From: Betaproteobacteria bacterium
GTDB lineage: Bacteria > Pseudomonadota > Gammaproteobacteria > Burkholderiales > Usitatibacteraceae
Direction of reading: 5' to 3'
DNA: 64,000 bases
Assembly: GCA_016711875.1 (NCBI GenBank)
Contig: JADJSD010000001.1
Location: 248,001 to 312,000 of the forward strand
In this document: piece after piece, positions 8,639 through 18,546 of the stretch
Layout: every line of letters begins with the position of its first letter
Position numbering within the stretch: position 1 is the first letter of the stretch
Notes under the pieces: model-generated
Seen by the model: the letters and a program-made list of their open reading frames with translations, nothing else
Database searches by the model: none
What the model was told of the DNA's origin: nothing
Position numbers and translations under genes: made by a program

Positions 8639-9373
8639 CTACTTCTTCTTCGCGGTCGCCGCCGCCGCGGTGGCGTCGGCCAGCCGCTTCTCGAAGCTCG
8701 CGATCGGCATCGCACCGGGAACGCGTTCGCCATCCTCGAAGAAAATGGTGGGCGTGCCCGTGATGCGCTTGCCCTGGCCGAATTGCAGCACGGCGTCGAT
8801 GGGCGTCGGGCACTTCGCGGTGGGGGGGGCCACGTCCTTCAGCATGTATTCGAGCCAGGCCTTCTGTTTGTCCGCCGAGCACCAGATGTTCACGGATTTC
8901 TCCGTCGAGTCGGGCGAGAGGATCGGGTAGAGGAAGACGTACATCGTGAGGTCCGTCACGGTCGCCAGCTCCCGCTCGAACTTCTTGCAGTAGCCGCAGT
9001 TCGGGTCCTCGAAGATCGCGATCTTGCGCGAGCCGTTGCCGCGGACGATCTTGATCGCCTGGTCGAAGGGCAGCGACTCGAACGGCACGGCCGAGAGCTT
9101 GCGCTGGCGCGCTTCCGTCACGTTCTCGCGCGTCTTCGTGTCCACCAGGGTGCCCACCAGCAGGAAGCTGGTCTTTTCGTCGGTGTAGAAGATCTCGCCG
9201 CCGCCCGCCACCTCGAAAAGGTTGCCGTAGCCGGCCTTGCGGACGGTGTCGAACTGGGCCTGCGGGAACTTCTTCTGCAGGTCGGCCTTGATCTTCTCGA
9301 GATCCTGCGCGAGGGCGGGAAAGGCGGCGACGAATGCGAGGGCGAGGGCGAGGAAGGGGGCGGCGATTCTCAT
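8639..9373 (-). CDS. dsbC: Thiol:disulfide interchange protein DsbC
   Basis: Periplasmic disulfide isomerase. The 244-aa product has a Sec signal (cleavage near AFPALAQ), an N-terminal dimerisation domain (GGGEIFYTDEKTSFLLVGTLVD) and a thioredoxin fold with C126-GY-C129 in FEDPNCGYCKKF. A second Cys pair (NIWC, AKCPTP) forms the structural disulfide known from the family. TGTPTIFFEDG contains the cis-Pro. It lies last in pepP-ubiH-(UbiI-like)-dsbC, 68 nt after its neighbour. LptD, encoded nearby, is a known Dsb client in enterics. Confidence 0.95.
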   Translation of the reverse strand: MRIAAPFLALALAFVAAFPALAQDLEKIKADLQKKFPQAQFDTVRKAGYGNLFEVAGGGEIFYTDEKTSFLLVGTLVDTKTRENVTEARQRKLSAVPFESLPFDQAIKIVRGNGSRKIAIFEDPNCGYCKKFERELATVTDLTMYVFLYPILSPDSTEKSVNIWCSADKQKAWLEYMLKDVAPPTAKCPTPIDAVLQFGQGKRITGTPTIFFEDGERVPGAMPIASFEKRLADATAAAATAKKK

Positions 9374-9441
9374 GGGAGGTCCGGAAAGGTTCGAGATTGG
9401 GCCGCTCGGATGCCGGATGGTTCCCGGCCCGCGGCGGGGGA

Positions 9442-10603
9442 TCATTGCATCGCGTGGGCGGCGAGCAGGCGCTTGCCGAGGGGAGCGGCGTCCGTCAGCC
9501 TCAACCCGGCGTTGCGGAGCCGGGAGGCGAACGGGGCCTCGAGGCCGAAAAGCCACTCGAGCCGGTCCGTCACGAATTGCATCGTGTCCACGTCCGCCCG
9601 GCGGGCCCGCTCGTGCCGGCGAAGCACGGCAAGGTCGCCGGCACGCTCGAGAGGGGAGCGCCCGGCGAGCGCCTCGGCCAGCGACTTCGCGTCCTGGAAG
9701 CCGAGGTTCACGCCCTGCCCCGCGAGGGGATGTACCCCGTGGGCCGCATCGCCGATGAGCACCGCGCCGGCCACCGCGACCCGCGGCACCCGGACGAGCC
9801 GAAGGGGGAAGACCGCAGGCGTGCCCTCGACCTGCATCTCGCCGGCCTCCGCACCGCCCGCATCGCGTACCCGGCGCGCGAGTTCCGCCGGGTCGAGCGC
9901 CGCGAGACCGCCGGCCAGGTCTCCCCCGCGCGGACCACACGATCGACAGGCGATCACCGGGCAGAGGCAGCCACGCGAGGATGCCGTCCGGACGGAACCA
10001 CTGGCGGGCCACGCCGCGCGTCGGCTTCTCGCAGCGGAAATTGGCGACGAGCGCCGTCTCCGGGTAGCGCTTGGCCGTCGAGGCGAGGCCCAGCGCGGCG
10101 CGCGTCCACGACTCCACGCCATCCGCGCCCACGAGCAGGTCGGCCGTCTCGACGGCACCGTCCGTCCGCTCGAGACGAACCCCCGAAGCGCTCGCCTGCA
10201 GCGATCGTGCCGCGACGCCGTTCACGGTGATCGCGCCGTTCGCGGCGGCCGATTCCGCCAGCGCGCGCGAAAGCCGGTTGCCTTCGACGATCCAAGCCAG
10301 GGGCCGGCCGTCGGTCGGCGCGAAATCGAGGCGGCTCGATCCGTCGTCGCCGCGCACGTCCATGCGCAGCACCTCGGCGATGCGATCGGACGGGAGCCGC
10401 TGCCATGCACCGATCGCGTCGAGGAAGGCGCGGGTTCCCGGGCTGAGAGCGAAAACGCGCGCGTCGTAGGGATCCGGATCCGCCGACGGTCGTGGTGGCC
10501 CGCTCTCGAGCACGCGCACCTGCGTGCAGTTCGCGGCAGCCGCCGCCGCGAACGCGAGCCCGACCGCCCCGCCTCCGAGCACGATGGCGCGAGTCCCGCT
10601 CAA
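9442..10603 (-). CDS. FAD-dependent ubiquinone hydroxylase, UbiI/VisC-like (frameshifted as assembled)
   Basis: Flavin monooxygenase of the UbiH/UbiF/UbiI group that hydroxylates the ubiquinone ring. The likely start is TTG 10603, overlapping the ubiH stop (TTGA), and the product begins SGTRAIVLGGGAVGLAFA (FAD GxGxxG). The middle has LLVGADGVESW, and the C-terminal part has VLIGDAAHGVHPLAGQG (second FAD motif). The two parts are in different frames. Dropping one base from the C5 run at 9923-9927 joins them as WSARGDLAGG, giving about 386 aa. Position after pepP-ubiH matches the enteric pepP-ubiH-visC order. Which ring position it acts on is not shown by sequence. Confidence 0.85.
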
Positions 10604-11742
10604 GGCGAAGGCGCCCCGTGGATCATGCGGGTGGCGAGAAGTCGCCGCGCGGGCGCGAACAGGTCGAGCGCGGTGAGCGCGACGCCGCGCCCCCAGGTCG
10701 GAACGAGACGATCGTCCGCGAAGGCGCCCACGAGGAAATCCGTGAAGGCCACGCCGCGGCCCGCATCGCGCGCCCGGGCCGCCCGGAACGCCTCGAGCGT
10801 CGCGAACGCGCCGGGGTCGTTCCCGGGTCCGGCGAGCAGGCGCGCCAGCGCACGCGCATCGCGCAGGCCGACGTTGAGCCCCTGCCCCGCGATGGGATGC
10901 ATCGCCTGCGCCGCGTTGCCCACGATGGCCGTTCGAAGCGCGATGGTGGAATTGATCGTCCGCAACCGCAGCGGGAAACTCGCGCGTGGCCCGGCGGAGA
11001 CGAAGCGCCCCGCCCGGTCGCCGAACCGCGCCTGCAATTCGGCCAGGAATTGCGCCTCCGGCAGGGCCTTGAGGCGATCGCCTTCCGCGGGCGTCGCGGC
11101 CCACACGAGCGCGAATCGATCGCCCACCGGCAGGAGCGCGAGCGGCCCCTGGTTCGTGAAGCGCTCGTAGGCGCGGCCGCCGTGCGGGCGATCCGTGCGC
11201 ACCGGCCCGGTCACCGCGACCTGCCCGTAGTCCTTCTCCGAATAGGCGATGCCCGGAATGCGCCGCGCATTGGCGCCACCGTCGGCGAGCACGAGGAGCG
11301 AAGCGTCGATGACATCGCCGCCGGCGAGCCTCAGGCGGGCCGCTTCCTGCGCCAGGTCGATCGTCTCGCACGGCGTGCCGTAGGCGACTTCCACGCCCAT
11401 CGCGCCGAGCCGCTCTTCGAGAACGCGTTCCACGTCGGCGTACGAAACGGTGTAGCCCAGTGCGGGCAGGCCGGCATCGGATGCCCGAAGCAGCGTTCGG
11501 CCGGGACCGCCTTTCTGCGAGACATGGATTTCCGTGATGGGCGTCGCGCCCGCTGCGGGCCACGCGCCGCATGTTTCGAGCAGATCGCGGCTCGACTGCG
11601 AGAGGGCGAGGGTGCGCGCGTCGCCGGAGCGCCCCGTGCGCGCCTCGATCACCGTGACGCGGTAACCGGCAGGCGCGACAAGCGCGGCCAGGGCGGCCCC
11701 CACCGGGCCGGCCCCCACGATCGCGATATCGACCCGCGGCAT
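10600..11742 (-). CDS. ubiH: 2-octaprenyl-6-methoxyphenol hydroxylase
   Basis: FAD-dependent ring hydroxylase of ubiquinone synthesis, 380 aa. The N-terminal VDIAIVGAGPVGAALA is the dinucleotide motif, ARTLALSQSS is the UbiH-type substrate region, LVLADGGANARR is the DG motif, and VGNAAQAMHPIAGQGLNVGLRD matches the UbiH version of the second FAD motif (written here only to locate it, near residue 290). It lies 10 nt after pepP and overlaps the next flavin monooxygenase, giving two adjacent ubiquinone hydroxylases. Confidence 0.92.
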   Translation of the reverse strand: MPRVDIAIVGAGPVGAALAALVAPAGYRVTVIEARTGRSGDARTLALSQSSRDLLETCGAWPAAGATPITEIHVSQKGGPGRTLLRASDAGLPALGYTVSYADVERVLEERLGAMGVEVAYGTPCETIDLAQEAARLRLAGGDVIDASLLVLADGGANARRIPGIAYSEKDYGQVAVTGPVRTDRPHGGRAYERFTNQGPLALLPVGDRFALVWAATPAEGDRLKALPEAQFLAELQARFGDRAGRFVSAGPRASFPLRLRTINSTIALRTAIVGNAAQAMHPIAGQGLNVGLRDARALARLLAGPGNDPGAFATLEAFRAARARDAGRGVAFTDFLVGAFADDRLVPTWGRGVALTALDLFAPARRLLATRMIHGAPSP

Positions 11743-11752
11743 GCCCTGGCGC

Positions 11753-13069
11753 CTAGCCGCGGACCGCGGCCTCGACGTCCTTCACGGTCTTCGGGCAATC
11801 GGGGGTGAGTATCTCGTGCCCCTTGGCCGTGACCGCGACGTCGTCCTCGATGCGCACACCGATGTTCCAGAAAGCCTTGGGCACGCCCGGCGCAGGGCGG
11901 ATGTAGAGGCCGGGCTCGACCGTGAGCACCATGCCGGGCTCGAGTTTCCTCCACTTCCCCTTGCGCATGTAGTCGCCGGCGTCGTGCACGTCGAGACCGA
12001 GCCAGTGGCCAGTGCGATGCATGTAGAACTGCTTGTACGAACCGTTCTCCAGCACCTGGTCGACGCTGCCCTTGCAGAGCTTCAGGTCGATGAGGCCGCG
12101 CACCAGCACGCGCGTGGCCGCGTCGTGATAGGCGATGAACTCCGCGCCCGGCTTCACCGCCTTGATGGCCGCTTCCTGCGAGGCGAGCACGAGCTCGTAG
12201 ACGTCCCGCTGGGGCGCGGTGAACCGGCCGTCCACCGGGAAGGTGCGCGTGATGTCGGAGGCGTAGCTGTCGAGCTCGCAGCCCGCGTCGATCAGCATGA
12301 GATCGCCCGGCTGGATCTGCGCGTCGTTCTCGCGGTAGTGCAGCACGCAGGCATTGGCGCCCGCGGCGACGATCGAGCCGTAGGCGGGCGCCCGCGCGCC
12401 GTGGCGGCAGAATTCGTGGATCAGCTCGGCCTCCACCTCGTACTCGCGGCGGCCGGGACGGGCGGCGCCCATCGCGCGCACGTGGGCACCGCTCGAGATC
12501 TCGCCGGCGCGGCGCATGATCGCGAGCTCGGTGGCGTCCTTCACCAGGCGCATGTCGTTCACTTCGGCCCGAACGTCGCGGATCTGCCCGGGCGCGACGA
12601 CGCCGGAGCGCACCTTGGCGCGCACGGCATTGAGCCATCCGGACACTCGCGCGTCCCACTCGGCGTCCGCGCCGACCGGCGTGTGGAGCACCTCGTGGTT
12701 CGCGATGAGCTCGGGAATCGCCGCGTCGAGCTCGGCGATCGGCCGGGCCTCGTCGAACCCGAACACCTCGCGCGCGAGCTGCGGCCCGTAGCGGAAGCCG
12801 TCCCAGATCTCGCGCTCCAGGTTCTTTTCCCGGCAGAAGAGGATCTCGCGCGGCTTCTTTCCCGGCACGATGACGAGTACGGCCTCCGGTTCGCGGAAGC
12901 CCGTGAGGTAGTAGAAGCCGCTGTCCCAGCGATAGTCGTAGTGGCTGTCGGCGTTGCGCGTGCGCTCGGGCGCCGTCGGGAGGATCACGACGCCGTCGCC
13001 CAGGCTGCGGGCCAGCCGCTTCCTGCGCTGCGCGAAGGGCTTGTAGCGGTTCGGGTTCTCGAGCTTCAT
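11753..13069 (-). CDS. pepP: Xaa-Pro aminopeptidase (aminopeptidase P)
   Basis: Removes N-terminal residues preceding proline. The 438-aa product has an N-terminal domain with RNADSHYDYRWDSGFYYLTG and the C-terminal pita-bread metallopeptidase domain. All five di-Mn ligands are visible in order: Asp in LMLIDAGCELD, Asp in SDITRTFPV, His in HRTGHWLGLDVHD, Glu in VLTVEPGLYI and Glu in VRIEDDV. It is upstream of ubiH, the same order as enteric pepP-ubiH-visC. Confidence 0.96.
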   Translation of the reverse strand: MKLENPNRYKPFAQRRKRLARSLGDGVVILPTAPERTRNADSHYDYRWDSGFYYLTGFREPEAVLVIVPGKKPREILFCREKNLEREIWDGFRYGPQLAREVFGFDEARPIAELDAAIPELIANHEVLHTPVGADAEWDARVSGWLNAVRAKVRSGVVAPGQIRDVRAEVNDMRLVKDATELAIMRRAGEISSGAHVRAMGAARPGRREYEVEAELIHEFCRHGARAPAYGSIVAAGANACVLHYRENDAQIQPGDLMLIDAGCELDSYASDITRTFPVDGRFTAPQRDVYELVLASQEAAIKAVKPGAEFIAYHDAATRVLVRGLIDLKLCKGSVDQVLENGSYKQFYMHRTGHWLGLDVHDAGDYMRKGKWRKLEPGMVLTVEPGLYIRPAPGVPKAFWNIGVRIEDDVAVTAKGHEILTPDCPKTVKDVEAAVRG

Positions 13070-13154
13070 GGGATCGGAATCGCAGTGGGGCGCGCGTGGG
13101 GCGCCGAGGAGCGAATTCTACCGGGATTCCCCGGGCGGCACGGCTTCGCGCCCT

Positions 13155-13838
13155 TCAGCCGGAGAGTCGCCGGTCGAGCGCCGCGAGCTGCGCCGGCGTG
13201 CCCACGTTGTCCCATTCCCCGCTGTAGCGCTCTCCGGTCACCCGGCCTTCGTCCACGAAGCGGTAGGACCACGGAAAGAGCGCGAGGCGGGTCCCGGCCT
13301 CGATGCCGTCGAACAGCACGGGGTGAAAGACGGAGATGTTCGCGTACGTGAGCGTCGGCCCGTCCCGCCGGACTCGCCCGCCCTCGAGTCCCATGTCGCC
13401 CTTCGCGTGCCAGGCCGGATTGTCGACGAGCACGAAATGAGCCGCATGGCGGGCCGGGTCGCGCGCGATCGCCTCGGCCACGGGCGCGAGTCGGGAGTAG
13501 TCGTAGGCCGTGTGGATGTCGGCACTCACGGCGAGGAAGGGATCGGGTCCGACCAGCGACCGCGCCCACGCGACCGCGCCGGCAGTCTCGAGCGGCCGGG
13601 GCTCGCGCGACCAGAGGATCCGCGCGCCGAATCGCGAGCCGTCGCCCAGCGCCGCCTCGATCCGCTCGCCGAAATGGGCAACGTTGATCACCACGTCGCG
13701 GATGCCCGCGGCGGCGAGGCATTCGAGCTGCCGGACGATGAGCGCCTTGCCGCCGGCTTCGAGGAGCGCCTTGGGCACGCTTTCGGTGAGCGGTTTCATG
13801 CGCTCGCCGCGGCCGGCGGCGAAGAGGATCGCGCGCAT
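13155..13838 (-). CDS. murU: N-acetylmuramate alpha-1-phosphate uridylyltransferase
   Basis: Nucleotidyltransferase of the cell-wall recycling pathway that bypasses de novo UDP-MurNAc synthesis. The 227-aa product opens MRAILFAAGRGERMKPLTE, the sugar-nucleotide pyrophosphorylase signature, followed by VPKALLEAGGKALI, ILWSREPRPLETAGAV and FLAVSADIHTAYD. Located 10 nt after the kinase gene amgK, which makes its substrate. The pairing is the main reason for choosing MurU over other NTP-transferases. Confidence 0.9.
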   Translation of the reverse strand: MRAILFAAGRGERMKPLTESVPKALLEAGGKALIVRQLECLAAAGIRDVVINVAHFGERIEAALGDGSRFGARILWSREPRPLETAGAVAWARSLVGPDPFLAVSADIHTAYDYSRLAPVAEAIARDPARHAAHFVLVDNPAWHAKGDMGLEGGRVRRDGPTLTYANISVFHPVLFDGIEAGTRLALFPWSYRFVDEGRVTGERYSGEWDNVGTPAQLAALDRRLSG

Positions 13839-13848
13839 CGGGATCCGG

Positions 13849-14847
13849 TCAGAAGGTGGTGCCCGACCGCGTCTCGACGCCCTCGACGCGATCGAGCAGG
13901 CGGGCGAGCGGCGCGAGTTCGCGGTAGCGCGCGCAGGTGCGGCGCATGTAGTCGATGAAACGCGGCGTGTCCTCGACGTAGCCGGCCTTGCCGTCGCGGT
14001 GGTGGAGCCGCGCGAAGATGCCGGCCACCTTGAGGTGACGCTGCAGGCCCATCCATTCGACGTCGCGCCAGAAATCCGCGAAGTCCGCCCTCACCGGCAA
14101 CCCCTTCGAGCGCGCGAGATCCCAGTAGCGGATCGTCCCGTCGAGGACCACGTCTTCCTCCCAGCTGAGATAGGCGTCGCGGTAGAGGCAGGCGATGTCG
14201 TAGCTCACCGGCCCGTGCAGCGCATCCTGGAAATCGAGCACGCCGGGGTTCGGCTCGGACACCATGAGGTTCCTCGGCATGAAGTCCCGGTGCACGTACA
14301 CGCGCGGCTGCGCGAGGTTCGCGGCGAGGATGCGATCGAAGACCGCCGTGAGCTCCGCGCGATCCTTCGGCTCGAGCACGAGGCCGCGATGCCGCGCGAG
14401 GTACCAGTCCGGGAAGAGCTCGACTTCGCGGCGCAGCGTCGGCTCGTCGTATTCCGGGAGCGACCCTTCGCGGCTGGCGAGCTGCCAGCGCACGAGGGAC
14501 TCGCGAGCGTCGGCGAAAAGCGCCTGCGGATCCGGGTGCCCGGCCTGGATCGCCTGCAGGAAGGTGCGCGGACCGAGGTCCGAAAGGAGAAGGAATCCCC
14601 GCGAGAGGTCCTGCGCGACGATGTCGGGAACGTGCAGGCCGGCCTCGCGCATGAGGGCCGCGACGTGCACGAAGGGACGTGAATCCTCGCGATCCGGCGG
14701 GGCATCCATCGCGATCCACGTGCGGCCGTCGCAGGCGATGCGGAAATAGCGCCGGAAGCTGGCGTCTGCCGATGCGGGCACGCGGGTGAAGGGGCGGCCG
14801 GCCAGCGCGGCGGCGAGCCAGGCATCGAGGGCCTCGAGACGGTCCAT
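13849..14847 (-). CDS. amgK: N-acetylmuramate/N-acetylglucosamine kinase
   Basis: Phosphotransferase of the aminoglycoside-kinase fold that phosphorylates the anomeric position of recycled MurNAc. I start at ATG 14847 (MDRLEALDAWLA), giving 332 aa; the frame is open further upstream but enters the lptD side. Visible motifs are SADASFRRYFRI near the N-terminus, YVHRDFMPRNLMV (catalytic HxDxxxxN) and VLDFQDALHGPVSYDIACL (metal-binding Asp). It is divergent from lptD, an arrangement also found in pseudomonads. Confidence 0.92.
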   Translation of the reverse strand: MDRLEALDAWLAAALAGRPFTRVPASADASFRRYFRIACDGRTWIAMDAPPDREDSRPFVHVAALMREAGLHVPDIVAQDLSRGFLLLSDLGPRTFLQAIQAGHPDPQALFADARESLVRWQLASREGSLPEYDEPTLRREVELFPDWYLARHRGLVLEPKDRAELTAVFDRILAANLAQPRVYVHRDFMPRNLMVSEPNPGVLDFQDALHGPVSYDIACLYRDAYLSWEEDVVLDGTIRYWDLARSKGLPVRADFADFWRDVEWMGLQRHLKVAGIFARLHHRDGKAGYVEDTPRFIDYMRRTCARYRELAPLARLLDRVEGVETRSGTTF

Positions 14848-14931
14848 CGGGAGGGCTGGGCGACGAGCGGAGGGGGTTTTTCGCGTGTATTCTTGGACGA
14901 ATTCTAGCATCGCTCCCCGCTCGCCCCCCCG

Positions 14932-17148
14932 ATGGACCGTCGCTGCCTCCCGATCGCCCTGGCGTGTGCGCTCGCCTGCCCCGCCGGGGCGGACGACGGC
15001 GTGACGCTCAAGCTCGACCGGCTCCTGCGTCCGACGCCGCCGAAGCTGCAGCGCGACCTCGCCAAGTTCCTGTCGGCCGACCGCGTCACCGGGGACGAGA
15101 ACCGCAACATCTCGGCCACCGGGGGCGTGATGATGCGCCAGCGCGGCGTCGCGATCCGGGCGGACCGTCTCGACTACACCGCCGAGACGGATACCGCCCT
15201 CGCCGTGGGCAACGTCACGCTCGAGCGCGAGGCGGACACGGTGACCGGGCCGCGCCTGCTGTATCGCCTCGGCGAGGAGACCGGCGAGATGGAGTCCCCG
15301 GTCTTCCAGATCGCGAAGACGCCCGAGCGCCGCACGGCCGCCCGCGGCAGCGCCTCGAAGGTCCTGCTGGAAGGCGACGAGAAGAGCCGCCTCTTCGACG
15401 CGCAGTACACCTCGTGCCCCGTTCCGCGGGAGGACTGGAAGCTGTCCGTGAGCGAACTCCTCCTCGACTCGCGCAACCAGGAGGGCACCGCGCACAACGC
15501 CACCGTCACGTTCTTCGGCGTCCCGATCCTCTACTCGCCCTGGCTCTCGTTTCCCCTGGACAACCGGCGAAGGACGGGCTTCCTCGCGCCCACCCTCGGT
15601 TCGTCCGGACGAGGCGGCTTCAGTTCTCGTTGCCGTGGTACTGGAACATCGCGACCGACCAGGACGCCACGATCACGCCGAAGCTCTTCTCCAAGCGCGG
15701 CGTGCAGGTCGGCGCTGAATACCGCTACCTGAGGCCCGACTGGACGGGACAGGCCGATGTCGAGTTCCTGCCGAACGACTCCATCGCCGACCAGAACCGC
15801 TGGCTCCTGGGGCTCAAGCACAACCACAAGTTGCCGCTGGGCTGGTACCTCGCGCTCAACGCCCAGCGGGTCTCCGACGACAACTACTTCCGCGACCTGT
15901 CCACGCGCGTGTCGGCCACCTCGCAGACCAACCTCCCGCGCGACGTGATCGTCGGCACCGGCGACGAGAACTGGGCCTTCTCCGCCCGCGCGATCGCTTA
16001 CCAGACCCTCCAGGATCCCGAGGCGCCCGTCGTCGTGCCCTACCGGCAGGTGCCCCAGCTGCTCTGGTCGGGCTTCAAGCAGGACGTTCGCGGCTTCGAC
16101 CTGCAGGGCGTGGGCGAATTCACGAACTACCGCCACCCGGACCTCGTGAACGGCCAGCGCTTCATCGCCTACCCGCAGGCGAGCTACCCGATCCGCCGCC
16201 CGTGGGGCTACGTGACGCCCAAGGCCGGCGTGCACTTCACGCGCTACAACATGACGGACAACGAACAGGGCTTCGCGGACACCTCGCGCACCGTTCCGAT
16301 GGCCAGCGTCGACGCGGGACTCTTCTTCGACCGGGCCTTCGCACTCGGCGGACGCGACTTCGTCCAGACGCTCGAGCCTCGCCTCTTCTACCTGAACGTG
16401 CCCTACCGCGACCAGTCGAAGCTGCCGGTCTTCTCGACGGACGAGGTCGACTTCGGCGCGAGTTCGCTCTTCCGCGAGAATCGCTTCATCGGCGGCGACC
16501 GCATCGGCGACGCGAACCAGCTGACGGCGGCCGTCTCGAGCCGCCTCATCGAGTCGGGCTCGGGACTGGAGCGCCTGCAGGCGACCCTGGGGCAGATCTA
16601 CTACTTCGAGCCGCAGCGCGTGACGCTGCCGGGGCGCGCGGTGCGCGAGGACAACAAGTCGGACCTCGTGGCGATCGTCACGGGCCAGGTGACGCCCGCG
16701 TTCTCGATGGATGCCGGGGTCGAGTACAACGCGAGCGCCAACCGCTCGCGTCGCTTCGACCTCGCCGCGCGGTACGCCCCGCAGCCCGGCCGCGTGCTGA
16801 ACGTGGCGTATCGATTCGCCCGGGACGACCCCGAGCGCCCCGGCATCAAGCAGGTGGATTTCTCCGCCCAGTGGCCGATTTTCGCCGGCCTCACCGGCGT
16901 GGCCCGCTGGAACTGGAGCCTCAAGGACAAGAAGCTCATCGAGGGACTGGTGGGGTTCGAATATAATGCCGGTTGCTGGGAGATCCGCGCCGTCGCGCAC
17001 CGGTTCATCACCGCGACCGAGCAGGTCTCCACCTCCTTCCAGGTCCAGCTCGAGCTCTCCGGGCCTTTCGAGGATCGGGATCAGCCCCCTCGAGACCCTG
17101 AGACAGAACATTTCCGGCTACCGCCGCTCGGACGAAATTTCGCGATGA
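14932..17148 (+). CDS. lptD: LPS-assembly protein LptD (two compensating frameshifts as assembled)
   Basis: Outer-membrane barrel that inserts lipopolysaccharide with LptE. The first frame gives a signal peptide, the periplasmic OstA/LptA-like domain (GVAIRADRLDYTAETDTALA) and VPILYSPWLSFPLDNRRRTG. One base is missing near 15621, after which the barrel continues as FSLPWYWNIATDQDATITPK and LEPRLFYLNVPYRDQSK to FEYNAGCWEIR. A second indel (extra C at 17064-17065) restores the real end GLSRIGISPLETLRQNISGY, with the stop at 17148. Corrected length is 738 aa. Only C162 and the NAGC cysteine remain outside the signal region, so one disulfide is expected. The stop overlaps surA. Confidence 0.93.
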
Positions 17149-18512
17149 GATCCGCCATCCTGCTCCAGACCCTGTTCGCGTCGGCTCTCGCGGCGCCGCT
17201 CCTCGCCTTTGCCCAGATGGCCCCGACGACGCCGGCGCCCCCGCCCGCATCCCGGCTGGAGACCAAGCTCGGCACGACCCCCTCGCGCATCGTCCCCGTC
17301 GACCGCATCGTCGCGGTGGTGAACGACGAGGTGATCACGTCGAACGAACTCGGCGAGCGCGTGCAGCTCGTCGTGAAGCAGATGCAGCGCGGTGGCGGCC
17401 AGCTGCCGGCGGCCGACGTGCTCCAGCGCCAGCTCCTCGAACGCATGATCAACGACCGCGTGCAGGTGCAGCTCGCGAAGGAGAACGGCATCCGCGTGGA
17501 CGACGCCACGGTCGAGAAGGCCGTGCAGCGCATCGCCGACGACAACAATCTCTCGATGACGGACTTCCGCGCCGCCATCGAGCGCGACGGCATCCGCTTC
17601 ACGCGCTTCCGCGAGGACATGCGCAACGAGATCCTCCTGCAGCGGGTGCGCGAGCGCGAGGTCGAGAACGCCGTCGTGGTGACCGACGCCGAAGTCGAGA
17701 CCGAGCTCGCGCGCGAAGCCCGCGAACGCGGCGGCACGTCCGAGTTCCGGCTCCAGCACGTGCTCGTGCTCGTTCCCCAGCAGGCGACGCCCGAGCAGAT
17801 CGAGAACCGGCGCCGGCGAGCTCTCCAGGCGCTTTCGGAACTGCGCAAGGGCACGCCCTTCCCCCAGGTATCGGCCACCTATTCCGACGCGCCCGACGCG
17901 CTCCAGGGCGGCAACCTCGGCTGGCGCGATTCCGGACGCTTGCCCACCCTCTTCCTCGAGGCCATCGAGAAGCTGCAGCCGGGCGAGGTGAGCGACACCC
18001 TGAGGAGCCCCAACGGGTTCCACATCCTCAAGCTGCTCGAGAAGCGCGGCAAGAGCGCGGCGCCGTCGGTCGTGCAGACGCGCGCGCGGCACATTCTCGT
18101 GCGCGCCAAGGAAGGCACGAGCGACGCCGAGGTCCGCACGCGACTCGAACGCCTTCGCGAGCGCATCGTCGGCGGCGCCGATTTCGCCGAGCTCGCCCGC
18201 ACGAATTCCGAAGACGCCACCGCCACCAAGGGCGGCGACCTGGGCTGGGTCGCGCCGGGAGAGACGGTTCCCGAGTTCGAGCGCGCGATGAACGCGCTCA
18301 AGAACGGCGAGATCAGCCCGCCCATCCAGTCGCCCTTCGGCTGGCACCTGGTGCAGGTGCTCGAACGTCGCAACGAGGAATTGAGCGAGGATCGCAAGAA
18401 GCTCGCCGCCCGCCAGACCGTGCGCGCCCGCAAGGCCGACGAGGCCTTCCAGGAGTGGTTGCGCTCGACGCGCGACCGGGCCTTCGTCGAGAACCGGCTC
18501 GAGGAGCGCTAG
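17145..18512 (+). CDS. surA: Periplasmic chaperone / peptidyl-prolyl isomerase SurA
   Basis: Escorts unfolded outer-membrane proteins, LptD among them, to the Bam complex. ATG 17145 overlaps the lptD stop (ATGA) and gives 455 aa with a signal peptide ending near LLAFAQ. The N-terminal chaperone domain begins VDRIVAVVNDEVITSNELGE. Two parvulin domains follow, one with LQHVLVLVPQ...GGNLGWRDSGRLP and one with ARHILVRAKEGTSDAEV...KGGDLGWVAPGETVPEFE, then a C-terminal helix. Order lptD-surA-pdxA-rsmA is conserved across Proteobacteria. Confidence 0.97.
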   Translation: MRSAILLQTLFASALAAPLLAFAQMAPTTPAPPPASRLETKLGTTPSRIVPVDRIVAVVNDEVITSNELGERVQLVVKQMQRGGGQLPAADVLQRQLLERMINDRVQVQLAKENGIRVDDATVEKAVQRIADDNNLSMTDFRAAIERDGIRFTRFREDMRNEILLQRVREREVENAVVVTDAEVETELAREARERGGTSEFRLQHVLVLVPQQATPEQIENRRRRALQALSELRKGTPFPQVSATYSDAPDALQGGNLGWRDSGRLPTLFLEAIEKLQPGEVSDTLRSPNGFHILKLLEKRGKSAAPSVVQTRARHILVRAKEGTSDAEVRTRLERLRERIVGGADFAELARTNSEDATATKGGDLGWVAPGETVPEFERAMNALKNGEISPPIQSPFGWHLVQVLERRNEELSEDRKKLAARQTVRARKADEAFQEWLRSTRDRAFVENRLEER

Positions 18513-18546
18513 TGCGGCTGCGGCCGGACGCGCCGTCGACGCCTCC

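Noticed and set aside
8639..11572. Apparent fusion of a flavin monooxygenase and DsbC
   Set aside because: The frames align by chance; DsbC has its own signal peptide and start at 9373, and the monooxygenase is frameshifted.
14964..18512. Apparent LptD-SurA fusion
   Set aside because: It arises from the lptD indels; the true lptD stop overlaps the surA ATG at 17145-17148.
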